DNA from: Kofleriaceae bacterium
Lineage (GTDB): Bacteria > Myxococcota_A > Polyangia > Haliangiales > Haliangiaceae
Length of the DNA: 64,000 nucleotides
Assembly: GCA_025357755.1 (NCBI GenBank)
Contig: JANXOP010000207.1
Span: 1 to 64,000 of the forward strand
Direction of reading: 5' to 3'
Position 1 is the stretch's first letter. Each line of letters begins with the position of its first letter. The notes under the pieces were generated by a model. The model searched no databases. It was not told where the DNA came from and worked only from the letters and a program-made list of their open reading frames with translations. Below, piece after piece: positions 9,497-17,529 of the stretch. The position numbers were made by a program, and so were the translations under genes.

Positions 9497-10300
9497 GTGC
9501 TCCGCGCGGCCAGCTTCGTTTGCCTCGACGCGCCGTTCGTGGCGCTCACGTGGCAAGCGCTGTTCGCGCACGTGTTCGCCACGCCGCTATCGGCCGTCGC
9601 GCGCGCCGCGTTGTTCTTCACGACGTGGGGCATTTATCTCCTCGATCGGTTGGCCGATGCGGCCTCGGTGCGACCCGGCATGCCGATGTCCGGCCGGCAG
9701 CGGTTCGCGCGTGCACACCGGCGGCTCGGGATCGCGGTGCTCGCCCTCGTCGCGGCGATCGATCTCGCGATGATCGCGCGCCTGTCGGTCGCGCTACTCG
9801 TCGCTGGCGCCGCGGTGGGTGTGGTCTGTGCGACCTACCTGACCGTGAATCGCCGCGTCGATCGGACCTGGCGCTGGATCCCGATGAAGGAGCTCTGCAT
9901 CGGAGGGTTGTTCGCGCTCGGTACGGTCGCCGCGCTGGTGCCGAGCATTCGCACTGCCGGCTTCGTGCCGAGCGTCGCGCTGTTCGGCGCGTTGTGCGCC
10001 ACGAACTGCGCGGTCATCGCGGTGTGGGAGCGAGGGCTCGACCTGCAGCAGGGCAAGCCCTCGCTCGCGACCCAGACCCAGCTCGCGCGCCACGTGCCGT
10101 GGATCCTGATCGGGCTCGCAGCCAGCGCGTGCGCGTCGATCTGGACCGGCGTGCCGCTCGCGATCGCGGCGCCGGTCGCGATCTCGGCGCTCGCGCTGGC
10201 TGCACTCCACGCGGTGCATCGGTCCGTGCCGCCCGACGAGCGCACGGCACTGGCGGACCTCGTCCTGCTCGTGCCGCTCCTCGAGCTCGTGCTGCGATGA
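9497..10300 (+). CDS. UbiA-like polytopic membrane protein
   Basis: A 267-aa protein with about seven hydrophobic segments, suggesting an integral inner-membrane protein. The motif GIYLLDRLADA near residue 45 and VNRRVDRTWRWIPMKEL near 115 are reminiscent of UbiA-superfamily prenyltransferases, whose Asp-rich motifs bind prenyl diphosphate with Mg2+. The canonical NDxxDxxxD motif is not intact, so catalysis is uncertain. The GTG start at 9497 is the first in frame. Its stop overlaps the methyltransferase start by 4 bp (ATGA), so the two are translationally coupled and probably act in one pathway. Confidence 0.65.
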   Translation: MLRAASFVCLDAPFVALTWQALFAHVFATPLSAVARAALFFTTWGIYLLDRLADAASVRPGMPMSGRQRFARAHRRLGIAVLALVAAIDLAMIARLSVALLVAGAAVGVVCATYLTVNRRVDRTWRWIPMKELCIGGLFALGTVAALVPSIRTAGFVPSVALFGALCATNCAVIAVWERGLDLQQGKPSLATQTQLARHVPWILIGLAASACASIWTGVPLAIAAPVAISALALAALHAVHRSVPPDERTALADLVLLVPLLELVLR

Positions 10301-11067
10301 GCTTCGATCCGGTCGCGCGCGTCTACCACGTCGTCGAGGCGCTCGTGTTCGGGCGAACGCTGCAGCGCGCGCGCGTCGCGTGGCTCGGCGAGGTTGCGGA
10401 TGCGCGTCGCGCGTTGATCGTCGGCGAAGGCGACGGCCGCTTTCTCGAGCAGCTCCTCGGGATCGCGCCGAGCGTCGAGGTCGTGTGTGTCGATGGCAGC
10501 GCGCGGATGCTGGCCGTCGCATCGAAGCGGATCGGAGCGAGCGCGCGCGTGAAGTTCGTGCACGCCGATCTCGCCGCCTACGAGCCCGCCGGGCGCTACG
10601 ACCTCGTCGTGACCCACTTCGTGCTCGATTGCTTTGACGAGCCCGGCGTCGCTGCGCTCGCCGCGCGCCTGACCGCGACCCTCGCGCCGGGTGGCCGCTG
10701 GCTGGTCGCGGACTTTCGCGTCCCGACCGGCGCGCTGCGCGCGTTGCGTGCGCGCTTCTGGCTCGCCGTGATGTATGGCTTCTTCCGCATCGCGACGAAG
10801 CTGCGAGTCAAGCGGCTCGTCGATCCGACCCCGATCCTCGAGCGAAACGGGCTCGTGCGCGCCCGGTGGACCGAGCTCGATGCGGGCTTCGTCGGCACCG
10901 CGCTGTGGGCGTCACCGGCGACCGCGAGCCCGCGACCTCGAGTCGTCGCGATGCAGGAGCCGGGCGACTCGGAAATGCTTCGCCCAATCCATCGGCCGTG
11001 GAGACATCGACGTATGCGCCCTGGTAGCGGAAGGCCGCGACTGCCGAGACGGACGAGATCTGAATGA
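10297..11067 (+). CDS. class I SAM-dependent methyltransferase with altered C-terminus
   Basis: A 256-aa ORF. Residues 1 to about 200 form a class I methyltransferase: motif I IVGEGDGRFL (about 41-50), acidic motif VCVDGSARML (about 66), VVTHFVLDCF (about 103) and LAPGGRWLVADFR (about 128). The domain ends near GFVGTALWASPATASPRP. The last 45 or so residues are Arg/Pro-rich and read into DNA that on the other strand is an SDR remnant. The 49-bp stretch encoding the natural end recurs at 16619-16666, where the same frame meets TGA immediately. The original gene therefore probably ended there, and the present tail is read-through into inserted DNA. Substrate unknown; it is coupled to the UbiA-like gene. 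Confidence 0.82.
   Translation: MSFDPVARVYHVVEALVFGRTLQRARVAWLGEVADARRALIVGEGDGRFLEQLLGIAPSVEVVCVDGSARMLAVASKRIGASARVKFVHADLAAYEPAGRYDLVVTHFVLDCFDEPGVAALAARLTATLAPGGRWLVADFRVPTGALRALRARFWLAVMYGFFRIATKLRVKRLVDPTPILERNGLVRARWTELDAGFVGTALWASPATASPRPRVVAMQEPGDSEMLRPIHRPWRHRRMRPGSGRPRLPRRTRSE
10889..10937. repeat. 49-bp direct repeat, left copy
   Basis: Forty-six of 49 aligned bases match 16619-16666 (two substitutions, one gap), in the same orientation. It encodes the last residues of the methyltransferase core. See the right copy and the finding on the split operon. Confidence 0.9.
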
Positions 11068-11230
11068 TGTGACCAGATCCTTGATCGCGCATCACCGGGA
11101 GCACTGCCTGCTTCACATGGAACATGCCGAAGAGATTTACTTCCATCTGGTTGCGCAACCGCTGCTCGCTGATCTCCTCGAGCGCACCGAACGCCCCGTA
11201 GCCCGACCACGCGTGGTTACACTGCCAATG
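10970..11230 (-). pseudogene. remnant of a short-chain dehydrogenase/reductase
   Basis: Read on the minus strand, this stretch encodes the middle of an SDR: degenerate NHAWSGYGAFGALEEIS (from NNAGYGAF), MEVNLFGMFHVKQAVLPVM, GSGHIIQISSVSAVAAF and RYQGAYVDVSTADGLGEAF. The N-terminal Rossmann TGxxxGxG segment is missing, and the catalytic Tyr-x-x-x-Lys region is altered after QGAY. It overlaps the extended tail of the methyltransferase ORF on the other strand. It is a decayed fragment inside inserted DNA. Confidence 0.78.
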
Positions 11231-11302
11231 ACCATCGCGTTTAGCTCGTGGAGGCGTGGTGCTGGCGATCGCATGAGCTCGTCGTCGCCGGATGCGCGCG
11301 CA

Positions 11303-13234
11303 CTAGGCGGCGATGCGACCCATGGCTTCGCACTCGAGGCGCGCAGCCTTTCGAAGGTGCTCTTCCGTGATCTCGTTGTGGCCATCGACCGCGAGGAACG
11401 CAGCACGTAATGCCGCATTGCGGATGTAGCCGCCCGTGAGCTGATACTCGCGCGCCAGGCGGGCGAAGTCGATCTGCTTGGAGCGGGGGGCATCAGACGG
11501 AAGCAGCGCTTGCCACAGGTGTTCGCGCTCGGTTGCGTCCGGAACATCGAACCGGAGATGCAGGGACAGCCGCCGCATGAACGCGGGATCGATGTTCGAT
11601 TCGTGGTTGCTAGTCAGGAGACAAATCCCCGAGAAGCTCTCGAGCCGCTGCAACAAGAAGTTCGTTTCGAGGTTCGCGTAACGATCGTTGCTCGACTTCA
11701 CATCGGTGCGTTTGCCGAACATGGAGTCCGCCTCGTCGAACAAGAGGACGGCGTGGCCCGCCTCGGCCGCGTCGAACAGCGCGGCGAGATTCTTCTCGCT
11801 CTCGCCGATCCACTTCGACACGATCTTCGAGAGATCGACCTGATAGATCTCGAGGCCGAGGTCCTTCGCGATCAGCGAAGCGACCATCGTCTTGCCAGTG
11901 CCGGGCGGCCCAGAGAACAGCGCCGCGACGCCGAGCCCCTTGCCTAGCTTCGTTCCGAAGCCCCAGTCTTCGTAGACCCGATCGCGTTCGCGCACGCGCG
12001 CGAGCAGCTCGGTGATCACGTCGACATGATCTTGAGAGAGGACCAGATCCTTCCAGCTCTGTGTCACGGTCAGTCGTTTTGCGAACTGGCCCAGCCGATC
12101 TTCGAGCACGCTCCGCACCCCAGCCGCGATGTGTTTCGGTTCGATCGGACAATCCTTCGCGCGCGAGCGTGCCGCGTCGGCAGCTCGCACGATCAACCCG
12201 CTCGTGAGCGGATACTGCCCTGCGAGGTGCTCGCCGTCGCTCGGCGATCCTTGTTGCAGCGCCGAGATCCACAGCTTCGCGCGCTGGTGACGGTTTGTCG
12301 GACGCATATCGACGCTCGAGACTGGCCTCGACCAATCGCTACCCGCGATCGCCTTGGTGCTCGTCAACAGAATGCGCCCTTCAAAGGCATCATCAATCGC
12401 CTGCACGAAGACGGGAAGCTTGTCGTCGGCGAGCGCCTCGAGATTGACGAACAACGGAATTCTGTCGAGCAATTTGCATTCGCGTGCGGCGACGCGAAGC
12501 TCGCGCACGAACACACCAAGATCCTTCGCCATGCGTTTCGCGTCGATCGTAACGAGCTCCAACTTCGACTCGCCCGCCACCGCCGCGAGTACGGACGCGC
12601 GCCCCGAGCTCGGCAGCCCGATCGCCGCCACGATCGCGTCGCCATTCGCCGCGAACGCCTCCCGTAGCTCCGCGAGCGTCTCTTCGTCGACCGCGAGCTC
12701 GTGTGTCGGCGGTGTCTCTCGCCGTGGCGCGAAGAACCTGCCGCCACACGGCTCGTCACTCGCATCGAGCAGGGCGAGCGACATCAAGCGGTCGCTCACG
12801 ACCACCGGCCGCTTGGTCCACGCGAGAGCTTCGTCGCCGAGCTCCACGAGCCCGTGCCGAATCAGTGAGCCTGTCCGCGACATCGCACGAATCGCTTGTG
12901 CGCCATCGCGTGAGAACGCGACCGCCGCAATAGCACCACAGGTCGGTTCCCTGGCGCCGCCGAGCGCCTCGATCCGTGAGCCGAGCGTGGGGACGAGCTG
13001 TGCCGCGATCAGCGTCCACGCAGCGAGCTCCTCCTCGATCGTGAGCCCGAGCCGCTCGGCAAACGTCCCGATCAGCGTTCGCTCGAGACGGGTCGCCTTC
13101 GAGATGTCGCGACACTCGAGCTGCGTGGCGCGCAGGAGCGTTGCATCGGGCGGCGCGGATTCGAACCCTCGAACCGCCATCTCGACATACAGGCCAACAA
13201 CGTCACACCAACGGCGGCAAATCTCGGGGAGCAT
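11303..13234 (-). CDS. tandem AAA+ ATPase, eCIS (Afp15-like) type, second copy
   Basis: A 643-aa homologue of the ATPase at 3331. The first AAA module is degenerate (P-loop remnant GLPSSGRAS near residue 207). The second is complete: Walker A GPPGTGKT (about 440), Walker B LLFDEADS (about 498), [34 protein letters not shown] and lid [15 protein letters not shown]. It is the last gene of a minus-strand set that starts at 16628, 62 bp after a lipoprotein gene. The repeat of the order helical protein / lipoprotein / AAA+ at 0.1-5.2 kb suggests the three act together. Confidence 0.88.
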   Translation of the reverse strand: MLPEICRRWCDVVGLYVEMAVRGFESAPPDATLLRATQLECRDISKATRLERTLIGTFAERLGLTIEEELAAWTLIAAQLVPTLGSRIEALGGAREPTCGAIAAVAFSRDGAQAIRAMSRTGSLIRHGLVELGDEALAWTKRPVVVSDRLMSLALLDASDEPCGGRFFAPRRETPPTHELAVDEETLAELREAFAANGDAIVAAIGLPSSGRASVLAAVAGESKLELVTIDAKRMAKDLGVFVRELRVAARECKLLDRIPLFVNLEALADDKLPVFVQAIDDAFEGRILLTSTKAIAGSDWSRPVSSVDMRPTNRHQRAKLWISALQQGSPSDGEHLAGQYPLTSGLIVRAADAARSRAKDCPIEPKHIAAGVRSVLEDRLGQFAKRLTVTQSWKDLVLSQDHVDVITELLARVRERDRVYEDWGFGTKLGKGLGVAALFSGPPGTGKTMVASLIAKDLGLEIYQVDLSKIVSKWIGESEKNLAALFDAAEAGHAVLLFDEADSMFGKRTDVKSSNDRYANLETNFLLQRLESFSGICLLTSNHESNIDPAFMRRLSLHLRFDVPDATEREHLWQALLPSDAPRSKQIDFARLAREYQLTGGYIRNAALRAAFLAVDGHNEITEEHLRKAARLECEAMGRIAA

Positions 13235-13296
13235 GCCGACCGTATCGGCACGTGCGCTCGGCGGTTGCTAACAATCTCCGCGCTGGCCTGAGTGGC

Positions 13297-13887
13297 TCAT
13301 GGATCGGTGCTGGTCATCAGCTCGCCCGACCTTCGCACCTCCGGCTCAGTGTCCGCGAACTGTGCGCATCCGTTGATGCTCAGGTCGATGACATGCCGGA
13401 CCTGTCCATCAATATGGGAGATATACTGCCGAAGATCGATCTGCAGACCGTTCGTGGATGTCTGCAAAGAGTACTCGCGGGACTCGTCGACCACCCCGAT
13501 CTTGTCCAGCACGTGCTGGCGAAGCTCCGGGGCCTGCACGAAACCGGCGATTATCGTCGGGGGAACCGTTCCAACGACGGCAGCGGGGCCGATGCGTACG
13601 CCACACGTATCGAACCGTGTAATACCGATACCGCTCTGTAGCTGGATCGGAACGATGCCTTGGCGATGATGTCGTTGCGGGTCGAGCGCCAAACTACACT
13701 CCGACCGGTCGAACTCCTGATAACTCGCTGGCAGCGAGCCGAGCAGGGATTGAACCGTCGAAGATGTGTCCTCGCAGATCTCGAGGCAGTGCCGAGACGT
13801 GAAGTCCTTCTTGCCGAGATAGGACGTTACCGAGGGAGGCTTCCCGCAATTTACGAGAAACAGCGTGAGCCAGATTTGACGCATCAA
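13297..13887 (-). CDS. predicted lipoprotein
   Basis: A 196-aa protein with a type II signal peptide (MMRQIWLTLFLVNCGK, lipobox LVNC) and scattered Cys (CLEICED, SECS, FDTCGV, NGCAQF). No known domain. The ATG at 13887 overlaps the stop of the 677-aa gene by 4 bp, so the two are translationally coupled. It takes the place that the lipoproteins hold in the first AAA+ cassette, although no clear sequence similarity to them was noticed. Confidence 0.72.
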   Translation of the reverse strand: MMRQIWLTLFLVNCGKPPSVTSYLGKKDFTSRHCLEICEDTSSTVQSLLGSLPASYQEFDRSECSLALDPQRHHRQGIVPIQLQSGIGITRFDTCGVRIGPAAVVGTVPPTIIAGFVQAPELRQHVLDKIGVVDESREYSLQTSTNGLQIDLRQYISHIDGQVRHVIDLSINGCAQFADTEPEVRRSGELMTSTDP

Positions 13888-15917
13888 CTTTCGATCTCTC
13901 TGGTGCTCACTAGATCCCCGAATTGAACGAGTAGCTGGAGTTTCTGGATCGCCGCGTTGCGAGAGGCCGCGCGTCTAAACGCGAGCGCTGCGTTCCAGCC
14001 TGTCGGATCTCCTTCTAGCCGATCCTCGATACGAAGAGCGGCCGCGCTCATGGTTTCGACGTTCCGATCGGTCGCGAATAGTCGGAGCAATGCCCACTCT
14101 TGTTCGTCGAGTGTATCGAGTTGCAGGCCCGTGTGGGCGCCGACGCCAAACGTGACCGGTGGTGTACTCGGGAACAGATCCGGAAGCTTCTTGTCGAAGT
14201 GAACCCGGTACTGCCGGTTGAGTCCAGAGCTGCCTAGTGTATTTGGATTTTTTTGGAGAAACTCGCGCGCTGCGCGTTCGCTGGCTCCGAGGCGTAGACG
14301 CGTCAACCTGATGTCGTGGTCGCCCGAGACGGAGAGGTCCAGTTCCAGAACGCCCGGAATATCCATCGGGTAACCGAGCTGCTCGGTCCGGTTGCGGATG
14401 GTCGGATCCGTCGAGCCTTTGCTTAGCCCCAAGAACTCCTGTGCCTTGAGGTTCTGGTACTCGACCTGCGCGTGGTCCGTAAGCGTCGTCGACGCGGCGT
14501 TGGCGATTGAGGACGTCTCCTCGGAGAGTTTCTGGAGCACTGCGACGTCCAGTTGCGCGAGCGATCCGGTCAACTTCGCGAGGTCGTCGGCTACGGCAAC
14601 CTTCCGATTGTGGAGCTCGATCGTCGTCGCGTTGACGAACCGAGTCAGCAGTTTCGCACCCGTCATCGCGGGTGGTGGGCCCGTGAGCTTGTCTCCTCCG
14701 AATTTTAGTATCGTCCCGATGCTGGTCTTCGCGAGCGCCGTCACGTTCGCGTTCACGAGTGTCGTGGTCGCAAGTGCAGCCTTACCGCTCGCACTCACCG
14801 CCTCGTTGACCGGGATGAGGCTCGGACGCATCAGGGCATTACCAAGCCAGATCCCGAGACCAGCCGTTGATTCGGTCAGCAGTGCGATCAACGCCGCCTT
14901 CAAGATCAGGTCGCTGATCGAGGTGTTTGGCGCGTTGTCGTCGACGTATTCGTTGTGAAAGTTCTGCATTCCAAGAATCATCGAATCGTACGAATCACGC
15001 ACGTGCGACACGACCTGGGCCGCGTAGTCGGCTGGCGATCCATCCCCCTCGATCCGGTGCACGCCCTTGGTGTCTGCAGCCGCGTCCCCGGCAAAGCGCG
15101 CGGCCTCGGCCGGATCGGTGTGGCCCGAGTACGGTCGCATGATCGCAGGCAACCCGAGCGACGCTCGCAACTTGTTCTCGGCGTCGAATGCGGAAGCAAA
15201 TTCGATCTTCCACTCGAAGCGAGGGGTTCGCGCGAGCCGCTGCGCGAGCGTCGCCATGTCGTTCGACAGGAGCTCGACGTCGCGTTCCAATGGATCGCGC
15301 GCGTAGCGATCGAGCGAATCGGATGCGCGGGTTGCGAGGTTGAGATGGCGATGGATCGGCTCGCACAGGAGGGCGGCTGTGGCTGCGTCGCCTGGCCGCG
15401 CCGCGATGGCGTGGGCTACTTCGCGCCTCGTCGCTAGAACCTCTTGGCTCGCGAGCTCTGCCTGGTCGATCTGAGTCAGTGGAGCCGCCACCGTACTCGT
15501 GCCCGAAACGGGTCCGACTTGGTTCTGTAGGCTGTCGACGTTTGCCAGCACACCGACACCGTACGCAGCCATGTTCTTGTCGCTTGTAAGCGCACTCGCC
15601 AGAGCGAGGATTACCTTGCGAACCACTGCGACGTCGCCAGCAATGGTCGAGCCAGCGATCGGTTCCAGTTTGATCAACGCCTTCATCTCGGTGACGACTT
15701 CGTCGAGGCGTTGGATGGCCACGTACATCTGAGACGGGCGCCGACCTGCGAGTGCAGCTTCGCCAACGATCACCGAGTCACGAACAAGCAAGTGAATCGT
15801 CCTGGTCGAATCGAACGCCGCAGCGGGCTTGTCTTCTTGCTTCGCCACGATCGCAGGGACCGGTGCCACCACGGGTGTCTGCTGCGGAGCTGGCTGTTGT
15901 TGAAAGTGTTTTCCCAT
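13884..15917 (-). CDS. large helical protein of AAA+ cassette, unknown function
   Basis: A 677-aa protein. It has a Gln/Pro/Val-rich N-terminus (about 1-35), long Ala/Leu/Glu-rich helical stretches (about 40-330), and a hydrophobic central segment (about 320-400: LILKAALIALLTESTAGLGI, and an Ala/Val/Thr-rich stretch) that might insert into or cross a membrane. A mixed C-terminal part carries LELDLSVSGDHDIRLTRLRLG and VHFDKKLPDLFPSTPP. No signal peptide and no recognised family. The composition could fit a translocated effector or a structural component. It is 11 bp after the upstream gene and overlaps the lipoprotein gene downstream. Confidence 0.7.
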   Translation of the reverse strand: MGKHFQQQPAPQQTPVVAPVPAIVAKQEDKPAAAFDSTRTIHLLVRDSVIVGEAALAGRRPSQMYVAIQRLDEVVTEMKALIKLEPIAGSTIAGDVAVVRKVILALASALTSDKNMAAYGVGVLANVDSLQNQVGPVSGTSTVAAPLTQIDQAELASQEVLATRREVAHAIAARPGDAATAALLCEPIHRHLNLATRASDSLDRYARDPLERDVELLSNDMATLAQRLARTPRFEWKIEFASAFDAENKLRASLGLPAIMRPYSGHTDPAEAARFAGDAAADTKGVHRIEGDGSPADYAAQVVSHVRDSYDSMILGMQNFHNEYVDDNAPNTSISDLILKAALIALLTESTAGLGIWLGNALMRPSLIPVNEAVSASGKAALATTTLVNANVTALAKTSIGTILKFGGDKLTGPPPAMTGAKLLTRFVNATTIELHNRKVAVADDLAKLTGSLAQLDVAVLQKLSEETSSIANAASTTLTDHAQVEYQNLKAQEFLGLSKGSTDPTIRNRTEQLGYPMDIPGVLELDLSVSGDHDIRLTRLRLGASERAAREFLQKNPNTLGSSGLNRQYRVHFDKKLPDLFPSTPPVTFGVGAHTGLQLDTLDEQEWALLRLFATDRNVETMSAAALRIEDRLEGDPTGWNAALAFRRAASRNAAIQKLQLLVQFGDLVSTREIES

Positions 15918-15928
15918 GACCGTCTTCT

Positions 15929-16396
15929 TCAGCGCTTCGCGTTCGAGATGGCGCTGCGTCGACGCGCATCACCGAGGAATTGAATGATCCGTGCGCGGCG
16001 TTCCACCGTGAAGCGCCCGAGCTTTTCCGCGACCTTGTCGGTCGGTTGCGGGTTCGAGAGCCGCTTGTGCAAGCCCATCGATTCGACGATCGAGAGCGTT
16101 GCCATGAGTGTTTTCATCTCGGCCTCCTTGCGTGCGAAGCCGACCAGCGCGGTCTCGTATGGAGCGACGTTCGTTTCGAGAATCGAGATCAGCTGCGTAT
16201 CTATCGGACTGGAGGCCGCGAGCTTCGCAGCGGGCAACACCGCGGCGGAGCTCGGCTCGTAGACCGACTCGGTAGCACTGCCGGCGCGCACCAGAGAGAG
16301 CCGCGCGGGAAGCGGCTTCTCCTCGCGCTGAATCGAGACCGGTTTGGCGCGCTCGGGGGCGCCGGCGAAGATGGAGTTGGCGATCGGCATGAGCAC
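15929..16396 (-). CDS. small protein of AAA+ cassette
   Basis: A 155-aa protein of unknown function: a Pro/Ala/Ser-rich first half and a helical second half ending in KLGRFTVERRARIIQFLGDARRR. The GTG at 16396 is preferred because GGAGG lies about 10 bases upstream of it; the ATG two codons later is the alternative. The open frame extends to 16453, but that would overlap the previous gene. It is 11 bp before the 677-aa gene and probably co-transcribed. Confidence 0.6.
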   Translation of the reverse strand: MLMPIANSIFAGAPERAKPVSIQREEKPLPARLSLVRAGSATESVYEPSSAAVLPAAKLAASSPIDTQLISILETNVAPYETALVGFARKEAEMKTLMATLSIVESMGLHKRLSNPQPTDKVAEKLGRFTVERRARIIQFLGDARRRSAISNAKR

Positions 16397-16415
16397 CGTA
16401 TCGGCGCCTCCATCG

Positions 16416-16628
16416 CTAGGTTGCCTTGAAAGATCCGGGGGGCTTATAGGCACTTAGGCTGGAGCAAGCAACGGTCGACTGCGATTTCGCGACGCGCTGA
16501 ACGCCCGCGGTGCGAGCGCTACCGTTCGACATGCGCTCAGCTCTAGCAATCTGGTTTGCCGCCGCACGCAGCTGCTCGTCGTCACCCATTTCGCGCTCGA
16601 TGGCTTTGACGACCGGCATCGTCGGCAC
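16416..16628 (-). CDS. small protein heading the second AAA+ cassette
   Basis: A possible 70-aa protein (GTG start at 16628; an ATG three codons later also fits). The first half is helical (VVKAIEREMGDDEQLRAAAN); the C-terminus is SLSAYKPPGSFKAT. It is the first gene of the minus-strand cassette, and its 5' end overlaps the 49-bp direct repeat. Weak evidence: short length and no family. Confidence 0.42.
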   Translation of the reverse strand: MPTMPVVKAIEREMGDDEQLRAAANQIARAERMSNGSARTAGVQRVAKSQSTVACSSLSAYKPPGSFKAT

Positions 16629-16666
16629 TGCGCTGGGGCGTCACCCGCGACCGCGAGCCCGCGACC
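16619..16666. repeat. 49-bp direct repeat, right copy
   Basis: Matches 10889-10937 with two substitutions and one gap. In the frame of the methyltransferase this copy would read on to a TGA at 16668-16670. It therefore looks like the original 3' end of that gene, about 50 bp upstream of the ArsA-like gene at 16723. Confidence 0.9.
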
Positions 16667-16722
16667 CTGAACCGCGGTCTCGCGCTTGCGGTTCGCGCGC
16701 AGCCGGGCGCATCGTGCGGTCG

Positions 16723-17529
16723 ATGAGCGTCGCAGCTACGCCACTTAGCCTCGTGCTCGGCAAGGGCGGCGTTGGCAAGACGACCGTGGCGCGCGGGCTG
16801 GCTGCGCTCGAGGGTCGCCGCGGCCACTCGCCGGTGGTGCTCGAGCCCGGCCTCGGTGCAGCGCTCGGCGCAGACGCGCAGCAGGGCATCGAGACCTGGC
16901 GGCTCGACGAGCTCGCGGCACTGCGCGATGCGGTCGCCCACATGTTCGGATCGCCGCGGCTCGCGCAGGCGATCCTCGGACAGTTTGCGATCAAGCGGAT
17001 CGTCACGGTCGTGCCGGGGTTGCGCGAGATGGCGCTGCTGCTCGCCGCGGTGACGCGCGCCGAGACCGGCCAGCCGGTGATCGTCGACATGCCCGCGACG
17101 GGTCACGGCCTCGCGTGGCTCGCGACCGTCGAGCTCCTGCGTTCGCTGTCCCCGATCGGCCGGGCGCGCGCGTTGATCGAAGGCCTCGCCGCGCGGCTCG
17201 CCGATCCGCAGTTCACGCGGCTGGTGGTCGTCACGCTGTGCGAGCCGCTCGTCGTGCTCGAGACGCGCGAGCTGTGCGCGGCCCTGCCGAGACCGCCTGT
17301 CCTCGTCGTCGTCAATCAGGTGCATCAGCCCGCGCCGCTCGATCTCGCGCAGCTCGCGGACGTCGCGCGCGGACCCACGCTCGCCGCGGAGGCCGCGGTG
17401 CTCGAGGCGTGGGCAGTGGCCGCTCCGGTGCCGCGGTTCGACGCGCCGACTGCGCATCTCGTGCGTCGCGCGTACGTGCCCGTTCCCGCGGAGACGGCCG
17501 ACGAGCTCGACGCCAGCGGTGCCGCGTGA
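16723..17529 (+). CDS. ArsA/GET3-family ATPase, first of pair
   Basis: A 268-aa SIMIBI-class ATPase. It has a deviant Walker A GKGGVGKTT with the signature Lys (about 12-20), a switch region VPGLREMALLLAAVTRA (about 93) and MPATGHGLAWL (about 124), which corresponds to the ArsA DTAPTGH motif. The ATG at 16723 is used because the frame upstream crosses the direct repeat. ArsA/GET3 proteins drive arsenite efflux or handle tail-anchored proteins; in bacteria many are orphan. It is shorter than typical ArsA and overlaps its partner by 4 bp (GTGA), suggesting a heterodimer. It is not linked to the ars operon 13 kb away. Confidence 0.8.
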   Translation: MSVAATPLSLVLGKGGVGKTTVARGLAALEGRRGHSPVVLEPGLGAALGADAQQGIETWRLDELAALRDAVAHMFGSPRLAQAILGQFAIKRIVTVVPGLREMALLLAAVTRAETGQPVIVDMPATGHGLAWLATVELLRSLSPIGRARALIEGLAARLADPQFTRLVVVTLCEPLVVLETRELCAALPRPPVLVVVNQVHQPAPLDLAQLADVARGPTLAAEAAVLEAWAVAAPVPRFDAPTAHLVRRAYVPVPAETADELDASGAA

